The notes under the pieces were generated by a model. It was not told the origin of the DNA. It saw only the letters and a program-made list of their open reading frames with translations, and made no database searches. Of a stretch of DNA of 6,424 nucleotides, positions 1 through 6,105 are shown piece after piece (positions within the stretch are counted from its first letter, which is position 1; the number at the start of each line of letters is the position of its first letter). Source of the stretch: Brevundimonas sp. (lineage in GTDB: Bacteria > Pseudomonadota > Alphaproteobacteria > Caulobacterales > Caulobacteraceae); NCBI GenBank assembly GCA_012270135.1, contig JAAXIW010000062.1, positions 16,176 to 22,599 of the forward strand. Direction: 5' to 3'. A program made the translations under genes and the position numbers.

Positions 1-96
1 CGGCAGAGGGGCATAGGTGTTCACCGCGCGCACGGGCTCGTGCACGACCGCGAGGGCCAGTTTGTCGATCGGAGAAGGCGCGCGGTTGGGGAGCAC
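1..96 (-). CDS. Unrecognised protein, N-terminal fragment running off the left edge
   Basis: An open frame reads leftward off the window edge from a GTG at 96-94. It encodes 32 residues beginning (M)LPNRAPSPIDKLALAVV and reaching VNTYAPLP at the edge. About 27 of the 32 codons end in G or C, as in the definite genes here, which supports real coding. The frame stays open further upstream, but G/C bias at third positions weakens there and no ATG is present, so the GTG is the best visible start. There is no good Shine-Dalgarno at the usual distance; a G-rich stretch (complement of 126-135) lies about 30 bases upstream, too far. I do not recognise the family from so short a piece and assign no function. 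It lies downstream of recQ on the same strand, about 88 bases after its stop, so it could be co-transcribed or have its own promoter. The start codon is uncertain. Confidence 0.45.
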   Translation of the reverse strand, partial: MLPNRAPSPIDKLALAVVHEPVRAVNTYAPLP

Positions 97-184
97 CGAC
101 GGACTGTGACGCCGAAAGTTTAAGGCCCCCCTTCCGAGACCTTGACCGAATCTTACCGCGGGAACGGCGATTCCCCGTTTTGGG
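97..184 (-). promoter_or_regulatory. Gap between recQ and the left-edge gene: possible -10 element and two GANTC sites
   Basis: This short gap follows the recQ stop on the minus strand. It holds two GANTC motifs, GAATC at 148-152 and GATTC at 169-173, arranged as inverted copies with a 16-base spacer. GANTC is the target of the CcrM cell-cycle methyltransferase in Caulobacterales and many other alphaproteobacteria. Nearer the left gene, the minus strand reads CCTTAAAC (complement of 118-125), which resembles the Caulobacter housekeeping -10 pattern at about six of eight positions. No convincing -35 lies at the proper distance. I infer a possible promoter for the left-edge gene; none of this is proven by the sequence alone. 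Confidence 0.25.
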
Positions 185-2068
185 TCAGGCGGCGGCCTGT
201 GCGAGCGCCTGGAGTACGGCCGCGCCATACCGGTCCAGCTTGGTCTGACCGACACCCGGAATATGGGCCAGCCGGTCGAGGTCGCCGGGCTCGGCGAGGG
301 CGATTTCCAGCAGGGTCTTGTCCTGGAAGATCACATAGGGCGGCACCCGCTGCTCGGCCGCCCGGTCGCGCCGCCAGGCCCGCAGCACCTCGAACCGGGC
401 GCGCACGTCGGCGTCCATGGCTTCAAGGGCGGCGTTGCGGCCGGTGCGGGTCCGCTCGCGCGCGCCGGAGGCGCGGGCCGGAACCTGCCGAACCTCGACG
501 GTCCGCTCGCCCCGGTAGACCGCCCGCACCGCCTCGGGATCGCCGAGCATGACCAGAGGCTTGCCCTCATTCGGATCCTCGACCAGCAGGCCCTCGAACA
601 TCAGGTGATCGAGGACGTCGCGCCAGGTGTGCAGGGCGGTGTCGGCGCCGATGGCCCAGGTCGACAGGGCGGTCTCCCACGGCTGGGCGTCCCGGGTCTT
701 GCCGAGCAGGTGGTCGACCACCCGGCCGCGGCCGAAGCGCTCGCCCAGCCGCTGCACCGCGGCGAGGGCCTTCTGGGCCTGCACCGTAGCGTCGAACAGG
801 GCCGGCGGATCCTGGCAGACGTCGCAGACGCCGCACGGTTCGGCCCCGGTCTCACCGAAATAACGCCGGACGGACTGGGGACGGCATACCGCCCCGTCCA
901 GCATGGCGAACAGCTGGCGCGCCTTGCGCACCTGCACAGCCTTGACCTCGTCGGCCATGGGCCGTCCGTCGAGCCGGCGCAGGGTCCAGGCGATGTCGGA
1001 CGGGCCATACAGGGTGATGCCCTCGGCCGGATCGCCGTCGCGCCCGGCCCGGCCGATCTCCTGCCAGTAGGCCTCAAGCGAGCCGGGCGGGTCAGCGTGG
1101 ATGACGAAGCGGACATCGGCCTTGTCGACCCCCATGCCGAAGGCGATGGTGGCCACCATCACCGCCCCGTCCTCGGCCAGGAACCGCTCCAGCCGGCGGT
1201 CGCGGTCGCGGGCCTCCATGCCGGCGTGATAGGCGATGGCGTTGGTCCCGGCGTCGCGCAGGGCCTGGGCCACCCGTTCGCAGCCGTCGCGCGAGCCGCA
1301 ATAGACCACGCCCGACTTGCCGCGCCGCTGTCGGACCAGATCGATCACCGCCGCGTCGGTCTTGGCGCGCGAGGCGTTCTCCTTGCGCACCGCCGAAAGC
1401 TGCAGGTTCGGCCGGGCGAAACTGTCGACCACGATGCGGGCGTCGTCGAGCCGCAGGGAGCGGGCGATGTCCTCGCGGGTGCGGGCGTCGGCGGTGGCGG
1501 TGACCGCGATCCTCGGCACGCCCGGGAACAGCCCGGCCAGCCGGCCGAGGCTCCGATAGTCCGGCCGGAAGTCATGTCCCCACTGCGAGACGCAGTGCGC
1601 CTCGTCGATGGCGATCAGAGACAGGGGCAGGTCGTGCAGCCGGTCGATCAGGTGCGGCTGGGCCAGTCCCTCGGGCGAGACATAGAGCAGGTCGAGCGCG
1701 CCGGCCCTCGCCGCGCGCCAGATCTCCGACCGGTCGTCCAGCGACACGCCGGAATCGAGCCGGGCCGCAGCGACGCCCTGCTGCTTCAGCGCCTCGACCT
1801 GGTCGGTCATCAGGGCGATCAGCGGCGACACGACCAGTCCCAACCCGGGCCGGAGCATGGCGGGGATCTGGTAGCAGACGCTCTTGCCGCCCCCGGTCGG
1901 CAGCACGGCCAGCACGTCGCGGCCGGCCAGAACCTCAGCCACCACCTCGGCCTGTCGCCCGCGGAAGTCGGTATGGCCCCAGACCCGCTCCAGCGTCGCG
2001 CGCGCGTCCGCCAGCGTCGGCGGGGCGGTAAGGATTGAGTCGGCGGGCATCGCCGCCTTGTGCCTCAT
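185..2068 (-). CDS. recQ: ATP-dependent DNA helicase RecQ
   Basis: RecQ is a 3'-to-5' superfamily 2 DNA helicase that unwinds duplex DNA during recombination and repair of stalled forks in the cytoplasm. The 627-residue product carries the family motifs in order: the FRGRQ adenine-sensing motif (35-39), Walker A PTGGGKS (57-63), SPLIALMTDQ (81-90), DEAH box IDEAHCVSQWG (154-164), VTATA (189-193), GVVYCGSR (253-260), and ATIAFGMGVDKADVR to QEIGRAGRDG (306-345). Four cysteines (395, 412, 415, 418) form the RecQ zinc site, a winged-helix region follows (about 425-520), and a single HRDC domain ends the protein (about 553-623, with PPYVIFQDKTLLEIA and IPGVGQTKLDRYG). Length is near that of E. coli RecQ. 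The start at 2068 has a weak GGA upstream; an in-frame ATG at 2050 preceded by AAGG is equally plausible and would remove six residues. It lies 21 bases after an OsmC-family gene on the same strand, so co-transcription is likely. I see no strong terminator after it. Confidence 0.97.
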   Translation of the reverse strand: MRHKAAMPADSILTAPPTLADARATLERVWGHTDFRGRQAEVVAEVLAGRDVLAVLPTGGGKSVCYQIPAMLRPGLGLVVSPLIALMTDQVEALKQQGVAAARLDSGVSLDDRSEIWRAARAGALDLLYVSPEGLAQPHLIDRLHDLPLSLIAIDEAHCVSQWGHDFRPDYRSLGRLAGLFPGVPRIAVTATADARTREDIARSLRLDDARIVVDSFARPNLQLSAVRKENASRAKTDAAVIDLVRQRRGKSGVVYCGSRDGCERVAQALRDAGTNAIAYHAGMEARDRDRRLERFLAEDGAVMVATIAFGMGVDKADVRFVIHADPPGSLEAYWQEIGRAGRDGDPAEGITLYGPSDIAWTLRRLDGRPMADEVKAVQVRKARQLFAMLDGAVCRPQSVRRYFGETGAEPCGVCDVCQDPPALFDATVQAQKALAAVQRLGERFGRGRVVDHLLGKTRDAQPWETALSTWAIGADTALHTWRDVLDHLMFEGLLVEDPNEGKPLVMLGDPEAVRAVYRGERTVEVRQVPARASGARERTRTGRNAALEAMDADVRARFEVLRAWRRDRAAEQRVPPYVIFQDKTLLEIALAEPGDLDRLAHIPGVGQTKLDRYGAAVLQALAQAAA

Positions 2069-2089
2069 TTGTTCCGGCGTGTGAACGCC

Positions 2090-2548
2090 TCAGCGAGGCT
2101 CCACCGTCACCGTCGCCCGAATGGAATTGGCGATGTAGCAGGATTCATGAGCCCGGTGATGGAGCTGGTCCAGAAGCGCCTTCGCCGGCGGCGCGCCGGA
2201 GAAATCGACCTGCGGCCGCAGGGTGACGGACGTGATCGACACCCGTCCGCGATCATCCCGGGCCAGAACGCCCGAAGCCTCGTCGAGATAGCCGTCGACC
2301 TCCAGCCCCTCCTTCCGCGCATAGGCCAGGAAGAACAGCATGTGGCAACTGGACACGGCGGCGACCAGCGCCTCCTCCGGGTCGACGGCGGCCGGATCCG
2401 ACATCGGCTCCGGCACGCTGGACGGGGCCGATGACCCGCGCACGACCGCCCCGCCGTCAAAACGCCAGTCATGGGCGCGGCTGTAGCCGTTGTCAGCGAA
2501 GGACTGACCGTCCCGGCGCCATTCGACGGTGGCGGTGTGTTCGCTCAT
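2090..2548 (-). CDS. OsmC/Ohr-family peroxidase-like protein
   Basis: This 152-residue protein belongs to the OsmC/Ohr family, small cytoplasmic proteins of which the characterised members reduce organic hydroperoxides using a pair of cysteines. The first conserved segment, DPEEALVAAVSSCHM (56-70), contains Glu59 and the presumed peroxidatic Cys68. The second, HHRAHESCYIANS (130-142), contains the presumed resolving Cys137. Both family cysteines are therefore present, and the length is normal. There is no signal peptide. The ATG at 2548 is supported by GGGAG six bases upstream. The sequence looks closer to the broad OsmC-like branch common in proteobacteria than to classical Ohr, whose second motif usually has Pro after Cys, so the true substrate is uncertain and I give no symbol. 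It is the first gene of the leftward unit with recQ. A perfect inverted repeat sits directly before its start codon and may control it. Confidence 0.9.
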   Translation of the reverse strand: MSEHTATVEWRRDGQSFADNGYSRAHDWRFDGGAVVRGSSAPSSVPEPMSDPAAVDPEEALVAAVSSCHMLFFLAYARKEGLEVDGYLDEASGVLARDDRGRVSITSVTLRPQVDFSGAPPAKALLDQLHHRAHESCYIANSIRATVTVEPR

Positions 2549-2549
2549 G

Positions 2550-2571
2550 GGGGTCTCCCGATCCAGACCCC
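2550..2571 (-). promoter_or_regulatory. Perfect 7-bp inverted repeat overlapping the osmC-family ribosome binding site
   Basis: GGGGTCT at 2550-2556 and AGACCCC at 2565-2571 are exact inverted copies separated by eight bases. In the minus-strand transcript they would form a GC-rich stem with an eight-base loop. The 3' arm ends one base before the ATG, and the Shine-Dalgarno GGGAG (complement of 2555-2559) lies partly in the loop and partly in the stem. The repeat is seen directly. Two readings are possible: an RNA hairpin that limits ribosome access, or a palindromic operator for a dimeric regulator in DNA. The sequence does not match the AT-rich OhrR operator I know. It could also be chance in GC-rich DNA, though its position makes that less attractive. 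Confidence 0.5.
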
Positions 2572-2613
2572 AACTGTCTAGCTTCCCCGCCCGCCGAAAC
2601 CCAGTCCCGTGCC

Positions 2614-2641
2614 TTGATACCGCCCGCGACCCGCCTTATCC
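2614..2641 (+). promoter_or_regulatory. Weak candidate promoter for rpe
   Basis: TTGATA at 2614-2619 resembles a -35 box and is followed after 16 bases by TTATCC at 2636-2641, a poor -10. It is the best sigma-70-like pair in the gap on the plus strand. Against it, transcription would begin only a few bases before the ATG at 2651, leaving an almost leaderless message that excludes most or all of the GGAAG at 2644-2648. The true promoter could lie elsewhere in 2549-2650 or inside the opposing gene. Confidence 0.22.
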
Positions 2642-2650
2642 CCGGAAGCC

Positions 2651-3310
2651 ATGGCCGCCCCCCTGATTTGCCCGTCCATTCTCGCCAGCGACTTCGCCCG
2701 CCTGGGCGAGGAGGTCGCCGCCCTCGAAGCCGCGGGCGCCGACTGGGTTCATGTCGATGTGATGGACGGCCATTTCGTGCCCAACATCACCATCGGCCCG
2801 GAGGTGGTGACGGCGCTGCGGCCGCACCCCAAACTGCCGTTCGACGTGCATCTGATGGTCGCGCCGGTCGATCCGTGGCTCGAGGCCTATCGCGACGCGG
2901 GGGCCGACTATCTGACGGTACATCCCGAGAGCGGGCCGCATCTGCACCGCACCCTGGGCCGGATACGCCAGCTGGGCGCCAAGGCGGGTGTCGTGCTGAA
3001 CCCCGGGACCTCCCTGACCGTGCTGGAAGAGGTGATCGACCTGGTCGACCTGGTGCTGCTGATGTCGGTCAACCCCGGCTTCGGCGGTCAGTCCTTCATT
3101 CCCTCCACCCTGCGCAAGATCGAACGGGCGCGGGCCCTGCTCGACGCCGCCGGATCGAAGGCGCATCTGCAGGTCGACGGCGGGGTCACCGCCGCCAACG
3201 CCGGGGCCTGCGTCGCCGCCGGAGCCGACGCTCTCGTCGCCGGCACGGCGGTGTTCCGGGGCGGTCCGTCCGCCTATGCCGACAACATCCGGGCGCTGAA
3301 GGCGGCGTGA
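2651..3310 (+). CDS. rpe: Ribulose-phosphate 3-epimerase
   Basis: Rpe interconverts D-ribulose 5-phosphate and D-xylulose 5-phosphate in the non-oxidative pentose phosphate pathway (and in the Calvin cycle where present), in the cytoplasm. The 219-residue product is a complete TIM barrel of usual length. Visible family signatures are PSILASDF (8-15) with substrate-contacting Ser9, HVDVMDGHFVPN (34-45), FDVHLMV (64-70), NPGFGGQSF (141-149) and QVDGGV (174-179), then the phosphate-binding AGTAVF (197-202). The metal ligands His34, Asp36, His67 and Asp176 are all present; Asp36 and Asp176 are also the acid/base pair. Met38, Met69 and Met138 occupy the usual positions near the active site. The ATG at 2651 gives the expected N-terminus, with a weak, close GGAAG before it. 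Its stop overlaps the GTG start of the heparinase-family gene, so the two are translationally coupled. It diverges from the osmC-family gene across 102 bases. Confidence 0.97.
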   Translation: MAAPLICPSILASDFARLGEEVAALEAAGADWVHVDVMDGHFVPNITIGPEVVTALRPHPKLPFDVHLMVAPVDPWLEAYRDAGADYLTVHPESGPHLHRTLGRIRQLGAKAGVVLNPGTSLTVLEEVIDLVDLVLLMSVNPGFGGQSFIPSTLRKIERARALLDAAGSKAHLQVDGGVTAANAGACVAAGADALVAGTAVFRGGPSAYADNIRALKAA

Positions 3311-5118
3311 GTCCGCTCGGCCCCTTCGCCCGCACCGAGGCCGATACGCCCGCGCCCGGCGAGATTCCCGGCCTGCGCGGGGCGCCGATGCGGACGCCGA
3401 TACGGTCGACCGAGGCGTCGACGGGACCGGGCCTGTGGCCCGCCGTCGCCGGCCGCCTGCTGACCCGGCAGCTCTGGATCGAACTCTACGGCCTGCCCGG
3501 CTACGGCCTGACCCTGCGGGGCCGGACGGCGCAGGGCTTCGCCGCCACGCCGCGCGACTTCCGCCCGGTCGATCCCGCGCCCGGCAAGGCGGCCCTGGGC
3601 GGCAAATTCGTGCTCGCCGGCGCCAGTCTCGAGGCGCCTGCGCCCGAGGACCCCTGGAACCGGCCCAGCCCGACCCGGGCCTTCGCCGTCGAACTTCACG
3701 CCTTCGCCTGGCTGCCGTCGCTGATGCTGCAGGGCGAGCGCGGGGCTCGCGAGGCTCTGCGCCTGACCCTGACCTGGGCCACGGTCTTCGCCCGCTGGTC
3801 GCCGTTCGCCTGGGACCCGGCCATCCTCGCCCGGCGCACGCTCAACCTGGCCTGCGCCGCGCGCCGCATGAGCCAGGTCGCCACCGAGGCGGAGCGTCTG
3901 AGGCTGGCCGATGTCCTCGGCCGGCAGGCGAGACAGTTGCTCCGCCCTCCCGGCGGCGTCGCCGCCCGGGCGGAACGCCTGATCGCGGCCGCCGTCGCCG
4001 GTTGCGTGCTCGCCGGCGCTCCGGGAGCCGGCCTGCGCCGGGCGGCCCTGCGCGCCCTGCCTTCGGCGCTGGCGAGGACCGTCGGCGAGGACGGCGCCCA
4101 CGCCTCGCGCAGTCCGGAGGCCGGGCTTGAACTGCTGCTCGATCTGCTGACGCTGGAGGACGCCCTCGCCCAGATGTCCGAGCCGGCGCCGGACGCGATG
4201 CGGTCGGCCATCCGACGGCTGACCTCGGCGGCGCGCTTCCACACCCTGCCCGACGGCCGCCTGATCACCCTGCAAGGGGGCGGGCCATCGACTCCGGCGC
4301 GGGTCGCCGCGGCGGTCGCCCACGACGACATCGAGGAGGCCGAGGCTCCGACCGGAACCGTCGGCGGCGTCGCCCGCATCCGGCGCCCGCTGCTGCCCGT
4401 CGCCGCCGCCCTCGCCGCCCCGGCCCGCGGCGCCTGGTCGGCCGCCGCCTGCGCCCAGCCGCTGGCGCTGGAAATCGTCTGTGGACGCGACCGTCTCGTC
4501 ACCGGCTGCGGCTGGACCCCGCGCGCCGCCGATCGTCAGGGCCTGCGCCTAGGCCCCGGCCATTCGACCCTGACCCTCGGGGAGGCCTCCACCGGCGTTC
4601 CGCTCGGCGGCTGGAAGGGCGGACTGCTGGGCCATCGCCTGATCGGCCGTCCCGTGCATGTCGACGTCCACCGCCGCGACGGCGAGGGCGCGGTCTGGCT
4701 GGAGGCCGAACACGACGGCTGGGTTCACGATTTCGGTCTGTTGCACCAGCGCCGCCTCTATCTCGATCAGCGGCTGGACGAACTTCGGGCCGAGGAACGC
4801 CTGCACCCGGCCGCGGGCCAGAAGGATGTGGTTCGCGCCATCGCCGCCCCCTATGCGATACGCTTTCAGCTCGAACCCGGCGTCCAGGCGTCGCTGGCCC
4901 GCGACCGCCGCTCGATCCTGCTGCGGGGCCATTCGGGCCGGGGCTGGTGGTTCCGCACCGACGGGCCGGACGTCGCCATCGAGCCCTCGGTGCATATCGA
5001 CGAGGGCCTGACCCGCCGCTCGCTGCAGATCGTCGTGCGCGGCTCGGCCCGCACCGATTCCGAGACGAAGATCCGCTGGAAGCTGAGCCCCGCCGGCTCC
5101 GGCGGCGATCCGACCTGA
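3307..5118 (+). CDS. Heparinase II/III-family protein
   Basis: The product (603 residues from GTG 3307) matches the heparinase II/III-like family, whose characterised members are polysaccharide lyases with an N-terminal alpha-helical toroid and a C-terminal beta-sandwich. The helical part contains WPSLMLQ-like and WDP segments (about 130-290) and the family stretch DGAHASRSPEAGLELLLDLL (262-281), where homologues usually have DGGH and here Ala replaces the second Gly. The beta-rich part contains LEAEHDGWVHDFGLLHQRRLYL (465-486), YAIRFQLEPGV (516-526) and a tail of beta strands ending WKLSP. No signal peptide or membrane segment is visible. GTG is chosen because it overlaps the rpe stop in a GTGA arrangement; an ATG at 3388 would give a 576-residue form. 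The frame is open far upstream of 3307, but that part only shadows rpe. In many alphaproteobacteria a gene of this type lies beside rpe/rsmB/purH, as I recall. Its substrate is unknown, and lyase activity is inferred from family only. Confidence 0.88.
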   Translation: MSPLGPFARTEADTPAPGEIPGLRGAPMRTPIRSTEASTGPGLWPAVAGRLLTRQLWIELYGLPGYGLTLRGRTAQGFAATPRDFRPVDPAPGKAALGGKFVLAGASLEAPAPEDPWNRPSPTRAFAVELHAFAWLPSLMLQGERGAREALRLTLTWATVFARWSPFAWDPAILARRTLNLACAARRMSQVATEAERLRLADVLGRQARQLLRPPGGVAARAERLIAAAVAGCVLAGAPGAGLRRAALRALPSALARTVGEDGAHASRSPEAGLELLLDLLTLEDALAQMSEPAPDAMRSAIRRLTSAARFHTLPDGRLITLQGGGPSTPARVAAAVAHDDIEEAEAPTGTVGGVARIRRPLLPVAAALAAPARGAWSAAACAQPLALEIVCGRDRLVTGCGWTPRAADRQGLRLGPGHSTLTLGEASTGVPLGGWKGGLLGHRLIGRPVHVDVHRRDGEGAVWLEAEHDGWVHDFGLLHQRRLYLDQRLDELRAEERLHPAAGQKDVVRAIAAPYAIRFQLEPGVQASLARDRRSILLRGHSGRGWWFRTDGPDVAIEPSVHIDEGLTRRSLQIVVRGSARTDSETKIRWKLSPAGSGGDPT

Positions 5119-5198
5119 CCCCAGTCCCTTGAGACGGACGGCCGCCGCGACCATCTTGCAGCTGCCGCGTTACGCCTATCCGACCACAGGATCGCCTG

Positions 5199-6095
5199 AT
5201 GAGCTTCGCCGACCCGACCACCCTGCCCGACGACCTGATCAAGGACGGCTCCGACGCCGGCTTCATGGCCGATGTCGTCGAGGCGTCGAAGACCCAGCCG
5301 GTGCTGGTCGACTTCTGGGCGACATGGTGCGGGCCGTGCCGGACCCTGACGCCGATGCTTGAGAAGGCCGTCCGCGCCGCCGGCGGGGCGGTCAAACTGG
5401 TCAAGATCGATGTCGACAAGAACCCCGCCTATGCGGGTCAGCTGCGGGTGCAGTCGATCCCCACCGTCTACGCCTTTGTCGACGGCCAGCCCGCCGACGG
5501 CTTCCAGGGCGCGGTGCCGGAGAGCCAGCTCAAGGCCTTCATCGACAAGCTGACGGGCGGGACAAGCGCCAATTCCGACATCGAACAGCTGATGTCGATG
5601 GGCGAGGAATCGCTGTCGCTAAACGACCTGGGCGGCGCCGCCCAGGCCTTCGCCCAGGTGATGACGCTCGAACCCGGACACGAGGGCGCCGTCGCCGGCA
5701 TGGCCCGGGTCTACCTCGCCGACGGCGACCCGGATCAGGCCCGCCAGACCATCGCCATGGCCCCGGCCGACTCGAAGAACGCCGAGGTCCAGTCGATCCG
5801 GGCGCAGTTGAGCCTGGCCTCGGCCGCTCCGACAGGCGCGAGCGCCGAGCTGGAGGGGCGCGTCGCCGCCGACCCGTCGAACCACGAGGCGCGCTACGAA
5901 CTGTCGCTGGCCCAGGCCTCGGCGGGCGATCTGAAGGGCGCGGTCGACAATCTGCTGGCCATCGTGGCGGCCGACCGGGAGTGGAACGACCAGGCCGCCC
6001 GCAAGCAGCTGCTGGTGGTGTTCGACGCCGCCGGCCCGGCGTCCGAGATCGCCCGCGACGGCCGCCGTCGCCTTTCCTCGATCCTGTTCGCCTGA
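5199..6095 (+). CDS. cnoX: CnoX (YbbN)-type chaperedoxin: thioredoxin domain with TPR-like tail
   Basis: CnoX proteins combine a thioredoxin fold with a TPR-like tail. They hold unfolding proteins under oxidative stress and protect their cysteines, handing clients to refolding chaperones in the cytoplasm. The 298-residue product has a thioredoxin domain at about 20-120, with VLVDFWATWCGPC (35-47), active cysteines 44 and 47, and the cis-proline loop SIPT with Pro88. A linker leads to helical repeats from about 125 to the end, including GGAAQAFAQVMTLEPGHEGA (145-164) and RYELSLAQASAGDLKGAVD (232-250). E. coli CnoX has lost a standard CxxC; this one keeps CGPC, so it should be redox-active, as reported for Caulobacter CnoX. 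The ATG at 5199 is preceded by AGGA seven bases away. No signal peptide is present. The 80 bases before it show neither a clear terminator nor a convincing promoter, so read-through from the rpe unit is possible. The LON-domain gene follows after 10 bases. Confidence 0.94.
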   Translation: MSFADPTTLPDDLIKDGSDAGFMADVVEASKTQPVLVDFWATWCGPCRTLTPMLEKAVRAAGGAVKLVKIDVDKNPAYAGQLRVQSIPTVYAFVDGQPADGFQGAVPESQLKAFIDKLTGGTSANSDIEQLMSMGEESLSLNDLGGAAQAFAQVMTLEPGHEGAVAGMARVYLADGDPDQARQTIAMAPADSKNAEVQSIRAQLSLASAAPTGASAELEGRVAADPSNHEARYELSLAQASAGDLKGAVDNLLAIVAADREWNDQAARKQLLVVFDAAGPASEIARDGRRRLSSILFA

Positions 6096-6105
6096 GGGGG
6101 ATCGC

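Noticed and set aside
1..123. Plus-strand open frame at the left edge ending TAA at 121-123
   Set aside because: Its translation is Arg/His-rich shadow sequence and the opposite strand has the better coding bias.
160..175. Small hairpin after recQ considered as a terminator
   Set aside because: The stem is only five base pairs (GGGAA/TTCCC), its flanks mismatch, and no T-run follows on the minus strand.
263..2038. Long plus-strand open frame of 591 codons opposite recQ
   Set aside because: It mirrors recQ on the opposite strand. Long antisense frames are routine in DNA with G/C-rich third positions, and the translation is low-complexity (His, Gly, Arg, Ala) with no recognisable domain.
2431..3306. 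In-frame upstream extension of the heparinase-family frame
   Set aside because: It runs through the OsmC-family gene's 5' part, the divergent promoter gap and all of rpe in another frame. Its translation is Arg/Pro-rich shadow sequence, and the family similarity begins only after 3307.
3274..4323. Minus-strand open frame of 349 codons inside the heparinase-family gene
   Set aside because: Its translation is Gly/Arg/Gln-rich with no domain, and it overlaps a gene supported by family motifs. It is a GC-rich shadow.
5119..5198. Possible promoter or terminator between the heparinase-family gene and cnoX
   Set aside because: TTGAGA at 5129-5134 has no acceptable -10 at 16-18 bases, the GCAGCTGC palindrome at 5158-5165 is short, and no stem followed by a T-run is visible.
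4499..5419. Minus-strand open frame of 306 codons crossing the heparinase-family/cnoX junction
   Set aside because: It is Arg/Ser/Gly-rich, lacks family signatures and overlaps two well-supported genes.
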